Positions 37,000 to 46,700 of a stretch of DNA of 64,000 nucleotides are shown here, piece by piece (positions within the stretch are counted from its first letter, which is position 1; each line of letters opens with the position of its first letter). A model generated the notes under the pieces. That model saw nothing but the letters and a program-made list of their open reading frames with translations, was not told the origin of the DNA and did no database searches. Source of the DNA: Pedobacter africanus (GTDB lineage: Bacteria > Bacteroidota > Bacteroidia > Sphingobacteriales > Sphingobacteriaceae); the NCBI RefSeq assembly GCF_900176535.1, contig NZ_FWXT01000004.1, positions 186,001 through 250,000 on the forward strand. The letters run 5' to 3'. The position numbers and the translations under genes were made by a program.

Positions 37000-37353
37000 C
37001 TATTTACTTTTTTTGCCCTCTTTATTTGCTTTGTAGCGCATGTCAGGCGTGCCGTCTTTTTTAACTGGTCCGGCTGGCTTTACTACAGCTTTTACTTTGT
37101 TTTCTTTTAAACGCATATCAGGCGTACCGTCTTTTTTTAAGGTACTTGCTTTTGCTGCTGTTGTAGTGGTTGTAGTTTTTACAATTGCGGTAGCGGCCTT
37201 AGTTTCGGGTTTCACTGGCGCAGTAACGGTCTTAACCTCTTTTTTTACCATTTTTTTTGCAGGGGCAGCCGCTGTTTTTGCTGCCGGTGTCTGGGCAAAT
37301 GTGGTGCTTAAACCTAATGCCATAATTGCGATTAAACTCAATAACTTTTTCAT
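37000..37353 (-). CDS. Small secreted protein with two KKDGTPDMR repeats
   Basis: 117 residues from ATG 37353 (MKKLLSLIAIMALG), a signal peptide ending TTFAQ. The mature part is low-complexity, rich in Ala, Lys, Thr and Pro. It ends with two copies of LKKDGTPDMRLKENK / VKKDGTPDMRYKANK separated by a short Val/Lys/Pro linker. Similar small proteins occur in Sphingobacteriaceae; I know of no assigned function. Basic composition suggests binding to an acidic surface or polymer, which is speculative. It stands alone with its own terminator. Confidence 0.75.
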   Translation of the reverse strand: MKKLLSLIAIMALGLSTTFAQTPAAKTAAAPAKKMVKKEVKTVTAPVKPETKAATAIVKTTTTTTAAKASTLKKDGTPDMRLKENKVKAVVKPAGPVKKDGTPDMRYKANKEGKKSK

Positions 37354-37449
37354 GATCTTTTTATTTAAATGCTGTTCATTAATTATGAGGTAAAGTTGAG
37401 GGATTAGCATGAAGAATACATGAAGAATAGATGTATAGGATAATAATCT

Positions 37450-37457
37450 TACCTTTG
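37450..37457 (+). promoter_or_regulatory. -7 box TACCTTTG before J-KTSC gene
   Basis: Perfect TAnnTTTG ending 10 bases before the ATG at 37468, giving a leader of a few bases at most. Confidence 0.5.
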
Positions 37458-37467
37458 CACAAATTTT

Positions 37468-37914
37468 ATGAAAAAGATCACTGATTACAGAAAACTATTG
37501 GGTGTACAAAAGGATACCGAATTGAAAGAATTAAAAACCATTTACAGGAATTTAATGAAAGACTGGCACCCGGATAAATTTCAGGACAGTGAAGCAGCCA
37601 AACTGGAAGCGGAAACCAAAAGCAAGGAAATCATTGAGGCTTACCATTTCCTAGTGAGCATTGCTCCTGAAACACTGGCGCTTTCTATAGAAGAATATAC
37701 ACAAACCATTACCAGCTGTGGCATTGCTGATTATAACTGGGCAGGTCTGGTACTTACCGTACATTTCCTGGATGGCAGCGCCTACGAATATTTTGGTGTT
37801 CCCAAGGCCATTTATGTAAAGCTGGTCAATGCCGATTCGCCGGGAAGGTTTGCACGCAGGCATATATTTCCTGCTTTCCCGTACAGAAATATAGCCAAAT
37901 TACAGTCCGCCTAA
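37468..37914 (+). CDS. J-domain fused to KTSC domain
   Basis: 148 residues. Residues about 5-65 form a J domain with the HPD motif (WHPDKF) that stimulates Hsp70 ATPase. Residues about 85-140 form a KTSC domain: SCGIADYNWAGLVLTVHF, then the Y.Y.GVP..IY..L..A.SPG.FARRHIF pattern. The role of KTSC domains is poorly known. The fusion suggests a co-chaperone that brings a KTSC-bound client to DnaK. No dnaK or grpE is nearby. Confidence 0.85.
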   Translation: MKKITDYRKLLGVQKDTELKELKTIYRNLMKDWHPDKFQDSEAAKLEAETKSKEIIEAYHFLVSIAPETLALSIEEYTQTITSCGIADYNWAGLVLTVHFLDGSAYEYFGVPKAIYVKLVNADSPGRFARRHIFPAFPYRNIAKLQSA

Positions 37915-37930
37915 ATGCTGTAAAAAATGC

Positions 37931-37952
37931 TTTACCTGTAGGTTAAGGTAAA
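37931..37952. promoter_or_regulatory. Hairpin TTTACCT/AGGTAAA between J-KTSC and GHL10 genes
   Basis: Seven-bp perfect arms with an 8-base loop and no T run after it. It is either a weak terminator or an operator of the next gene; a near -7 sequence (TATTTTG) follows at about 37961. Confidence 0.3.
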
Positions 37953-37997
37953 TAATTGTGCTATTTTGTGGCATTGAACTACCAAACCAGCGAACCA

Positions 37998-39524
37998 TTG
38001 AAAGTATTAATTAAAAACCTCAAAAAAGGCCTGGCATTGTGCTGCAGCAGCCTTTTTTTATTTTATTCTTGCGGAACAAGCAAAAAGGCAACTGTTGTTG
38101 CCGATCCAAAAATTGTAGCAGATCAGCCGCAGGTGGGCAGGGAATTCAGGGCAGCCTGGGTAGCTACTGTTGCCAACATCAACTGGCCCTCGAAACCAGG
38201 ATTGAGCAGTATGGACCAGCAAAAGGAGGCTATCTTTCTGCTCGATTTCCTGAAAAAGAATAATTTCAATGCGGTGATCTTCCAGGTACGTCCGCAGGCA
38301 GATGCGCTGTATAAAAGCAGCCTCGAACCCTGGTCGGCCTTCCTTAGCGGAAAACAGGGGCAGGCGCCCAGTCCATATTATGATCCTTTACAGTTCTGGG
38401 TAGACGCAGCCCACGAACGTGGCCTGGAGCTGCATGTCTGGCTGAACCCTTACCGTGCGCACCACACCTCAGGCAAAACTATCAGCGAGCAGTCTATCGT
38501 TAAAAAACGTCCGGACCTTGTGGTAAAACTGAAAGACGGGCAATACTGGATGGACCCTTCCAATAAGGGTACGCAAGACCACGCCGCTGCAGTGGTGAAA
38601 GACATTGTAAAGCGGTATGACATAGACGGCGTACATTTCGACGATTATTTCTATCCTTATGATTCTTATAACGGCGGGGCCGATTTCCCGGATGAAGCCA
38701 ACTGGGCAGCCTATCAGAAAAGCGGCGGTAAACTGTCGCGGGGCGATTGGCGCCGGCAGGGGGTAAACCAGTTTATAGAGCGGGTGTACAAAGAGATCAA
38801 AGCTGAAAAGAAATATGTAAAGTTTGGCCTGAGCCCGTTTGGCATCTGGAAGCCAGGTTATCCCGCTTCAATCGAAGGGATGGACCAGTACAATAAATTG
38901 TATGCCGATGCAAAACTCTGGCTGAACAAAGGTTGGATAGATTATTTTACCCCTCAGCTGTATTGGGGCATCAATACCATCAAACAAAGCTTTCCGGTGT
39001 TATTGGGCTGGTGGGCCACTGAAAATACCATGAACAGGCACCTTTGGCCAGGAATGAACGTAGGGCTGGGCGGCGACGATAAGAATGTAGATGAGATTGT
39101 AAACCAGATCATGATTACCCGCGGCATGCTGCCCAATAGCAATGGTGCAGTACACTGGAGTATCGGGGGTTTAACCAAACACGAAAAGCTGATCCGCGGA
39201 ATTGCCGATGGTCCCTATAAAAAACAGGCACTTGTTCCTGCCAGTCCCTGGCTGGATGATAAAGCACCCGCGGCACCTGATGTGAAAACGGAACTTCAGC
39301 AGGGGCAGGTAAAGATCAGCTGGAACCATGCTGACGCGGCCGACGTATTTAAATGGGTGGTGTATTACCAGTATGGCAATACCTGGAATTATGTAGTCCT
39401 GAGCCAGAAAGACCGGTTTTTGATGAAATCCGCATCAGAAGCAGGACAGAAACTGAATAAAGTAATGGTTACCGCGGTAGACCGTACCGGAAATGAGAGC
39501 ATAAAAATAAGCGCCAGCCTGTAG
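37998..39524 (+). CDS. GHL10 (DUF187) glycoside hydrolase-like lipoprotein
   Basis: About 508 residues. No ATG exists upstream of the signal region. I chose the TTG at 37998, which gives a basic n-region (KVLIKNLKKG), a hydrophobic stretch and lipobox FYSC; an earlier TTG at 37956 lies before the likely promoter. The catalytic-like TIM barrel has REFRAAWVATVANINWPS, FQVRPQADALY, HVWLNPYRAH and DGVHFDDYFYPY. A fibronectin-like C-terminal domain follows. Family members are linked to cell-wall or glycan turnover; the activity is unproven. Confidence 0.85.
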   Translation: MKVLIKNLKKGLALCCSSLFLFYSCGTSKKATVVADPKIVADQPQVGREFRAAWVATVANINWPSKPGLSSMDQQKEAIFLLDFLKKNNFNAVIFQVRPQADALYKSSLEPWSAFLSGKQGQAPSPYYDPLQFWVDAAHERGLELHVWLNPYRAHHTSGKTISEQSIVKKRPDLVVKLKDGQYWMDPSNKGTQDHAAAVVKDIVKRYDIDGVHFDDYFYPYDSYNGGADFPDEANWAAYQKSGGKLSRGDWRRQGVNQFIERVYKEIKAEKKYVKFGLSPFGIWKPGYPASIEGMDQYNKLYADAKLWLNKGWIDYFTPQLYWGINTIKQSFPVLLGWWATENTMNRHLWPGMNVGLGGDDKNVDEIVNQIMITRGMLPNSNGAVHWSIGGLTKHEKLIRGIADGPYKKQALVPASPWLDDKAPAAPDVKTELQQGQVKISWNHADAADVFKWVVYYQYGNTWNYVVLSQKDRFLMKSASEAGQKLNKVMVTAVDRTGNESIKISASL

Positions 39525-39541
39525 GGCCGGCGCTTATTTTT
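39503..39541. terminator. Bidirectional terminator overlapping a stop codon
   Basis: AAAAATAAGCGCC (39503-39515) and its exact complement (39529-39541) form a 13-bp stem extended by three pairs past one A-C mismatch. The stop codon of the GHL10 gene (39522-39524) sits in the loop. It serves the convergent flotillin gene on the other strand as well. Confidence 0.88.
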
Positions 39542-39543
39542 AA

Positions 39544-41088
39544 TTAGGCTTTTTTGTCTTCACCAGGTTTGTTGATTATGGTGTCAACAGGACTACCTGC
39601 CTCGTCAGTACCTTTTAAATAAGTAGGGAGGTTCAATCCGGCCATATTGAACAGGTCATTCAGCGGAGGAACGGTTTTCATCATACCCGATACAAAATTG
39701 GCTGTTGATGAATTGCCATTCTCGCCGTTGCCATTACCAGAATCCCAAACCGTGATCTTATCGATTTTGATGTTCTTGACAGCCTCTACCTGGGTTTTTA
39801 CCAGTTCCGGTAGTTTTTCAATCAATAACAACTGGAATGCCTTGGTCGGGTCGCCACCAGCAGCAGCTACTACTTCCCGGTAACCTTCGGCCTGCTTGGT
39901 CAGTATTTCAAATAAACCTTTTGCTTCGGCTTCCATCTTTGCATAGATCGCATCGGCTTCACCCTTTGCATTCTCCCTGATGGTCTCAGCATCTGCCTGT
40001 GCCTGTATAATTGCTTTCTGTTTTGCGATCTCTGCCGGGATTACAATGTTCGCAATCTGTGTCGACCTTTCTCGTTCTGAACGGGCAGTTTCGGCCTTTT
40101 GTTCTGCCAGGTAAGCTGCTTCCAAAGCCTGTGCCTGTTGTACCTTTTCAGCAGAAACAGCTATTTTCAAAGATTCCGCTTCTTTTTCACGACGTAAAGC
40201 ATCAGAGTTGGCAATATTGATTTTTGCCTCATTCTCTCCTTTTACCGCAAGGGCATTCGCCTCAGATGTTTTGATACGGGTATCCCTTTCTGCTTCGGCC
40301 TTACCAATGGCTTCATCTTTCACTGCCGCTGCGATGCTTACTTCCCTGTCTTTTTGCGTGATGGCAATTTTTATGTCGCGTTCGCGCTGGGTTTCGGCTA
40401 TCTGTACGTCTTTTTCCCGGTCGGCAATGGCTTTCCCGGTTTCCCCGATTTTGGTCTGCTCGGCCACACTGATCAGGGCTTCGTTAATCGCCTTTGCAGC
40501 AGCTTCTTTACCAAGGGCTTCAATATAGCCCGATTCGTCCTTGATGTCCGTAACGTTAACATTGATCAGTTTAAGGCCGATCTTTTTCAATTCGGTATCT
40601 ACGTTCTTGGAGATATTGTCCAGAAATTTGTCCCTGTCGGAATTGATCTCCTCTATGGTCATGGTTGCAATAACCAAACGCAGCTGCCCGAACAGGATGT
40701 CCTTGGCCAGCTCCTGAATGTCGGTAGGGGCAAGGCCCAGCAAACGTTCTGCAGCATTGTTCATGCTGTCGGTTTCTGTAGAAATGGCGATGGTGAAACG
40801 GCATGGAACATCCACCCTGATGTTCTGCCTGCTCAGCGCATTCACCAGATTGGCTTCTATGGAAATGGGTTTAAGGTCAAGGTAAGCGAAATCCTGGATA
40901 ACCGGCCATATAAAGGCACCGCCACCATGGATACATTTTGCTGATGTGCCGCCGGTTTTTCCGTAAATGACCAGGATCTTGTCAGAGGGGCATCTTTTGT
41001 AACGGGCAATCAGGGCCGATAAGGTTACAAAAATAACGATAACACCCACAAGAATGAGGGTAAGAGGTGATTGTAAGAGGTCTTGCAT
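39544..41088 (-). CDS. Flotillin-family membrane scaffold protein
   Basis: 514 residues. One N-terminal membrane segment (about 10-28), an SPFH/band-7 domain (about 35-215, with SRQNIRVDVPCRF and LINVNVTDIKDESGY), then a long coiled coil rich in Ala, Glu and Lys (about 215-400) and a C-terminal oligomerisation region. Flotillins organise membrane microdomains. The adjacent NfeD-like gene, 1 base upstream, is the usual partner. Confidence 0.92.
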   Translation of the reverse strand: MQDLLQSPLTLILVGVIVIFVTLSALIARYKRCPSDKILVIYGKTGGTSAKCIHGGGAFIWPVIQDFAYLDLKPISIEANLVNALSRQNIRVDVPCRFTIAISTETDSMNNAAERLLGLAPTDIQELAKDILFGQLRLVIATMTIEEINSDRDKFLDNISKNVDTELKKIGLKLINVNVTDIKDESGYIEALGKEAAAKAINEALISVAEQTKIGETGKAIADREKDVQIAETQRERDIKIAITQKDREVSIAAAVKDEAIGKAEAERDTRIKTSEANALAVKGENEAKINIANSDALRREKEAESLKIAVSAEKVQQAQALEAAYLAEQKAETARSERERSTQIANIVIPAEIAKQKAIIQAQADAETIRENAKGEADAIYAKMEAEAKGLFEILTKQAEGYREVVAAAGGDPTKAFQLLLIEKLPELVKTQVEAVKNIKIDKITVWDSGNGNGENGNSSTANFVSGMMKTVPPLNDLFNMAGLNLPTYLKGTDEAGSPVDTIINKPGEDKKA

Positions 41089-41089
41089 G

Positions 41090-41656
41090 CTAAATTCTTT
41101 CTACGAGTACGAGGTTTTGGTTTATTGTTTTAATGATTCTGATGGTTGCCCCGCTTTCCAGTAGTTCTCCATCGGTAATGGCATCGAGTTCTTTAAATGA
41201 GCCATGGATGCTGACATGGATTTTTCCATTGCCGCTGCGGTTTGCAGGGATGCGCAGGTATACTGAGCCGGATTTGTCCAGTGTACTTTCTATTTTAAAA
41301 GTATTGTCTTCCGCCAGTTTCTGGATTTGCCGGATGATGACAAAGAACAACAGGATAAAGCCTATGCCCACCGCTACGGATAGCGCAATTAACAGTGGTT
41401 TGTTATCGATAACCCTGAAAAATGAAATACCGGTCCAGCTTAACCCTAAAAGGAAATTGATCAGGTTCCGGAAAGAGAAGAGCTGAAAAGGCGCATCAGC
41501 ATGATCTAAATTGCCGTCAAAATCTGCATCTATACCGTCCGCTGAATCAATACCGATAAAGGTCATGACGGTTTGAATTGCAAATACCAGGCTTACAGGA
41601 ATTGCGATAAACCAAAAGATCCTCAATAAAGGGTCAAGAGTGTTAAAATAGTCCAT
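41090..41656 (-). CDS. NfeD-like membrane protein, flotillin partner
   Basis: 188 residues from ATG 41656 (MDYFNTLD); the frame is open to 41719. Two or three membrane helices (about 13-35, 65-85 and 90-115) are followed by a C-terminal OB-fold (about 135-188: GKIHVSIHGSFKELDAIT and GATIRIIKTINQNLVLVERI, each within NfeD style). It is the short, protease-less NfeD1b type paired with flotillins in many bacteria. Confidence 0.85.
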   Translation of the reverse strand: MDYFNTLDPLLRIFWFIAIPVSLVFAIQTVMTFIGIDSADGIDADFDGNLDHADAPFQLFSFRNLINFLLGLSWTGISFFRVIDNKPLLIALSVAVGIGFILLFFVIIRQIQKLAEDNTFKIESTLDKSGSVYLRIPANRSGNGKIHVSIHGSFKELDAITDGELLESGATIRIIKTINQNLVLVERI

Positions 41657-41737
41657 AGGCGTAAAAATATAATTTTTCTGAAGATAAAGAAAAATAAAGG
41701 CAAGACAGAAAACCTGCATTGCTGAATTTAAAATTTG

Positions 41738-41745
41738 TAAATTTG
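41738..41745 (+). promoter_or_regulatory. -7 box TAAATTTG of second ECF sigma gene
   Basis: Perfect TAnnTTTG, 19 bases before the ATG at 41765, suggesting the sigma gene is read by the housekeeping sigma factor. Confidence 0.5.
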
Positions 41746-41764
41746 CTTAAAGGGGATTTTAAGC

Positions 41765-42337
41765 ATGAAGGCCTACCATACGCTTGCTGATATTGAACTC
41801 GTTGCTTTATTAAAAGAAAGTAACCGGGATGCCTTTGCGGAAATATACAACAGGTATAAAGGTATTTTATTCGTTCACGCCTATAAACGTTTGCTGAACA
41901 GGGATGAAGCCGAGGATGCTGTACATGACTTATTTGCTGCTTTATGGGCCGGCAGGGTAAATTTCAATTTGCAGACCGGTAATTTACCGGGCTACCTGTA
42001 CAGTGCCGTAAGGAACCGGGTGCTGAAGGTGATTGCCAAAAGACAATTTGCCGAGGGCTATTTGGCCTCGGTGGCAGAAATGGAAAACACGGCAACCGAC
42101 TACAGGGCCAGAGAGAACCAGTTAAAAGCGATTATCGAAAGGGAAGTGGCCCTGCTGCCTCCCAAAATGCGCGAGGTATTTGAACTGAGCAGAAATGCCC
42201 AGCTCTCGCATAAGGAAATTGCCGCTCAGCTGGAGGTTAGCGAAAAGACAGTGAAAAACCAGATCAATAATGCGCTGAAGATACTGAGGGTAAAATTAGG
42301 ATTGTTCGTATTCCTCTATTTCCTGATCAATCATTAG
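41765..42337 (+). CDS. ECF sigma factor (FecI-like)
   Basis: 190 residues with region 2 (AFAEIYNRYKGILF, AEDAVHDLFAALW) and region 4 (LPPKMREVFELSRNAQLSH, EIAAQLEVSEKTVKNQINNA). It is a clear paralogue of the sigma factor at 18444 and opens a locus with the same gene order. It should be regulated by the FecR protein downstream. Confidence 0.92.
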   Translation: MKAYHTLADIELVALLKESNRDAFAEIYNRYKGILFVHAYKRLLNRDEAEDAVHDLFAALWAGRVNFNLQTGNLPGYLYSAVRNRVLKVIAKRQFAEGYLASVAEMENTATDYRARENQLKAIIEREVALLPPKMREVFELSRNAQLSHKEIAAQLEVSEKTVKNQINNALKILRVKLGLFVFLYFLINH

Positions 42338-42363
42338 GATTTATTTTTTTATTTTTTTTCTGG

Positions 42364-42394
42364 GCCCTGAACCGGGTTCAAGGGTCTGGTCTAT
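42364..42394 (+). promoter_or_regulatory. Dyad and possible ECF promoter before second fecR
   Basis: TGAACC-G-GGTTCA (42368-42380) is a perfect 6-1-6 dyad inside a longer CCC...GGG stem, and GTCTAT follows at 42389-42394. The pairing TGAACC/GTCTAT parallels GTAACC/GTCTTT in the first ECF locus; the spacer differs (15 versus 13). Confidence 0.3.
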
Positions 42395-42419
42395 AATTGC
42401 AGGATAAATCTGCCTGATT

Positions 42420-43571
42420 ATGGAAGAACGTAAGATCGAAATATTGTTAAATAAATACCTGCAGGGTACGGCTACAGCTAAGGAAAGAACTGCTGTAGAA
42501 GAATGGTACCTGAAATTTAAGGAAACAGAACGGCCTGAAATCACCGATACCTTTGTGGAAAGTTCTACTGACCGGATCTGGCAAAGACTGGAAGCGCAAT
42601 TTGACCTGCCGGAACAGACAACCACCATCCCGCTGCACAGAAGGATAAGTACTTGGGCAGCCGCTGCAGCAATTGTGCTGGTGGCCTTGGCCGGATTGTT
42701 TTATCATTACAGCAACGGCAGCATTGCGGAGCGTCCCGGGCTGGCAAATCAAAGCGATGTAGCGCCCGGAGGTAACAAGGCCATCCTAACCCTGGCCAAT
42801 GGTAAAAAGATCAGCCTCAATGATGCTGAAAACGGTGCGCTGGCCCAACAGGCAGGCATCAGCATTTCCAAAACTGCCGACGGACAGCTGGTATATGAAC
42901 CAAAAGCCCTGGATAAAGAACTGAGCCCTAAAGAAATCAGTTACAATACCGTAGAAACCCCGAGGGGAGGGCAGTACCAGATCAGCTTACCGGACGGGAC
43001 TAAGGTCAGGCTTAATGCTGCTTCTTCACTTTCCTATCCCGCAACTTTTGCTGGACAAGACCAAAGAATGGTGCAGCTTACAGGAGAGGCCTATTTTGAA
43101 GTAGCAAAAGACAAACAACATCCTTTTACGGTAAAAAGTAAAGGCCAGGAGATAACCGTATTGGGTACCCACTTTAACGTGAACGCCTATGCCGATGAGC
43201 CTGCTGTAAAAACAGCCCTGCTGGAAGGGAGTGTAAAGATCAGCGCAGGAACAGTGGCGGTTGTGATCAGGCCAGGGCAACAGGCCAGCCTTAAAAACGG
43301 AAACATCAACATAGAAGAAGTAAATACAAGTGTTATGGCCGACTGGAAAGCCGGTAAGTTCAGGTTTAAGAATGAGCCGTTGGCCAGTATTTTAAGAAGG
43401 GTTTCGAGGTGGTATGATGTAGAGATCGTTTATAGCCCTGGTTTCAAAGATATGCCTACTTTCACCGGGTCAGTTTCCAGGTTCGACAATGTGTCTGCAG
43501 TGTTGAAAATGCTGGAAGAAACCAGCGATGTGAAGTTTTCTATTGAAGGAAAAACCATAAAAGTACAGTAA
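42420..43571 (+). CDS. FecR-family anti-sigma factor
   Basis: 383 residues. The N-terminal sigma-binding region, one membrane helix (about 79-97), periplasmic FecR domain (GGNKAILTLANGKKISL, QISLPDGTKVRLNAAS, LTGEAYFEVAKD) and C-terminal STN-like part (FKNEPLASILRRVSRWYDV) match the FecR at 19138. It couples the SusC/SusD pair downstream to the sigma factor. Confidence 0.92.
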   Translation: MEERKIEILLNKYLQGTATAKERTAVEEWYLKFKETERPEITDTFVESSTDRIWQRLEAQFDLPEQTTTIPLHRRISTWAAAAAIVLVALAGLFYHYSNGSIAERPGLANQSDVAPGGNKAILTLANGKKISLNDAENGALAQQAGISISKTADGQLVYEPKALDKELSPKEISYNTVETPRGGQYQISLPDGTKVRLNAASSLSYPATFAGQDQRMVQLTGEAYFEVAKDKQHPFTVKSKGQEITVLGTHFNVNAYADEPAVKTALLEGSVKISAGTVAVVIRPGQQASLKNGNINIEEVNTSVMADWKAGKFRFKNEPLASILRRVSRWYDVEIVYSPGFKDMPTFTGSVSRFDNVSAVLKMLEETSDVKFSIEGKTIKVQ

Positions 43572-43786
43572 TCATACTGGCCTGACCAGCCATTTAACAG
43601 ATCAATAATCAACTAAAAAAACAAAATGAAGAAACAGCTACGAAAGAGAAGTTAACAGAATGGGTTTTTAGGCAAAAAAAGCCATGAAAGTGTGACTAGC
43701 ACCTGCATGGCCTTATGGCCGAGTTAACCCCTAAAAACAATTTTGCGAAGAGTTTTAACCGTATTAACCCAAACCTAAACGAAAGT

Positions 43787-46700
43787 ATGAAATTAAATGC
43801 TTTTTACCTAGGCATGCTGCGCCTGTGGCTGCCTAATAAACTATTGTTAATTATGAGACTGATCATAATTATGCTTTTTGCCAGTTTAATGCAGGTCAGC
43901 GCTGCCGGCTTTGCACAAAGGCTTACCTATGCCAAAAAGAATGCTACACTGGAGCAGGTTTTTCAGGAAATTGAAAAACAGACGGGCTTCCAGGTGTTGT
44001 ACTCCAACCAGAAAGTAAACGATGCCAAAAAACTGGATGTGGATTTCAGGAACTCCAGTGTAAAAGAGATCCTTGATTTTTGTTTGAAAAATGAAGCTTT
44101 AACCTATAAGATTGAGCAGAAAACCATCCTGATCAAAGAAAAAGACCCGGTTGTTCAAATCCGGATGCCTATTTTTCCAACCGAGATCAGGGGGCAGGTA
44201 ACAGATGCCAAAAAACAGCCTATGGCCGGTGTAAACATCCAGGTAAAAGGAAAAAGAACAGGGGTGATTTCAGATGGCGAAGGCCGTTATAACATCAAAG
44301 TGGATGACGCTGACGTGTTGGTGTTCAGTATGGTAGGCTTTAAACCCCAGGAAATTGCCGTGAAGGGCATGCAATTGCTGAATGTGACCTTGCTGGAAGA
44401 CGTTGGCGAACTGGAACAGCTGGTAATTACCGGGTACGGTAAAAAGAAAGTCAGTGAGCTGACAGGTGCCCTGGCCACTGTGAAAGGAGAAGACCTGAGA
44501 AATGTTGCTTCTGCTTCGATTGTCCAGAACTTAAAAGGAAAACTGGCAGGCCTGATTGTGAGCGACGTTGGCGGAGATCCCGCCAGTGCCTCCAGTTTAA
44601 ACGTAAGAGGTGTAGGCTCCCTGGGCGGAACTTCTTCTACACAGCCCCTTGTCGTAATTGACGGGTTGATCCAGGATATGAGCAATATCTCAAGCGTTGC
44701 AGGTGCGGCGAACATCCTCAACCTGAGCCCGAATGATGTGGAATCGGTTACCTTGTTAAAGGATGCAGCTTCAACTGCTTTATACGGATCAAGGGCCGCA
44801 AATGGGGTATTGGTCATTACCACCAAAACAGGGGCAGGACTGCGTTCGGGCAAGCCACAGCTCAACATGGAAGCAAACTATAGCTGGGAAAATCCTACGT
44901 TTGGCAAATTCAGGATGATGAACAGTGCAGAGCGTTATGAATTATTGAGTCAGGCCTATACCAACGATTATAAAAATCAGAACCCGACTAAAACCGACGC
45001 CGAAGTACAGGCTTACCTCGCAACGGTGATGCCGGATAAGACTGACGCCTTGTCGCACGATACAGACTGGATGCGCGAAGGTTACCGAACCGGGCAGATC
45101 CAGCGTTATAACCTGTCTATGGCCGGCGCTTCCGAAAAATTCAGTTATTATGGAGCGGCAACCTACCACAGGGAACGTCCTATAGCTGTGACCGATAAAT
45201 TTGAACGCTACAGCATCAGGGTCAATACTGAGTATAAACCTACATCTAAACTGACCATCAATACGGGTTTCAATGCACTGTATTCACCAACCCAGAACTC
45301 AGGTCTGAGCAATTACCGCGGGGCATTGTATAAAATGATGCCCTGGGATTATCCAAAAAATGCCGATGGGAGCTATCGTTTGGGTGGTAGCAATGAAGCC
45401 AACTGGTATTCGAAGGGTGCATTTAACCCGCTTTACAGTACACAGGAAGGCTTCAATTACCGTTACGACAAGGCCTACATGGGCGGTTTGGATGCGAGGG
45501 TAAGCTACAGTTTCAATCCATGGCTGGAAATCTCCAGTTCCAACCGGATTACCCTAACAAGCTCTAAAAATGGCTTTTATGTTGACCCCCTTGACCTAGC
45601 CTCTGGCCGTCCGGGAGGATCTTATTCCAGGAACCTTACCCAAAACCTGAACTACATTACTTCCAACCTGCTGACTTTCAATAAAGAATTTGGCCTGCAC
45701 CAGGTGAAAGGCCTTGCCGGTTTTGAGTTCAATAATGTCCGTAATGAGGTAACGGGTGGAAGTACCACAAACATTACCTCGGGCCTTTTCTCATTAAGTC
45801 AGGGCACTTTCCAGGGAATATCGGAGAGTATTGCAGAGGTTTCTTATTTATCGTACCTGTCTGAAGCAAATTATAGTTATGATAACAAATATTTTGTATC
45901 CGGATCATTCAGAAGGGATGGATCTTCAAAATTCGGCATCAATAACAAATACGGTAATTTTTACTCTGTAGGTGGCTCCTGGACCGTAAGCAATGAAGCT
46001 TTTTTAAAGCACAATAAAACACTGACCAATCTACGTTTAAGGGCAAGTCATGGTACCACGGGTAATGCCGATCCGGTTGGTGCTTACTCAATTTATGGGG
46101 TATACAATTTTATTACCGGCACTTCACAGTATGATGGGAAACCCGGTATCGTACCTGGGGCCAACGACAATAACCCTGACCTGCACTGGGAGGTACAGCG
46201 CATGAACAATATCGGTTTGAACATCGGCTTATGGAACCGTTTAAACCTGGCCATCGACCTGTATGATAAAGCCAATACCAATATTTTAAGGACCGTTCAG
46301 GCCCCGATCAGCAGTGGTGTTAGCGGTGTGGTAAAAAACATAGGAAAAGTTTCCAATAAAGGCATTGAGCTAGACCTCAACTCGCTTAATATCGACGGGA
46401 AGGTAAAATGGACTACCAATCTCAACCTGGCCTTTAACCGCAATAAGGTGCTTTATTTGACAGACGTGCCTTCAATTTTACCCACTACCGGTGGTTTTGT
46501 GATTGCCCCGGGTTATGCCATTGGTACCATTTATGGCATTGTATATAAAGGGGCAGACCCCGATAGCGGTAAACCATCGTACGAAGTACGGAATGCAGAT
46601 GGCAGTAAAGGCAGCACCCTGAACATCAAGGAAGCTACGCTGCAGATCCTGGATTCCCAGCAGCCTGATTTTTCGGGTGGTATCAGCAATTCGGTCAACT

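Noticed and set aside
37931..37952. Rho-independent terminator after the J-KTSC gene
   Set aside because: The hairpin is only 7 bp and lacks a T run, so I list it only as a possible regulatory dyad.
40354..40944. 196-codon + strand frame inside the flotillin gene
   Set aside because: Shadow of the repetitive coiled-coil coding sequence.
44287..44868. 193-codon minus-strand frame inside the second SusC gene
   Set aside because: Shadow; Ser/Pro-rich translation typical of the reverse of Gly/Asp/Glu-rich coding sequence.
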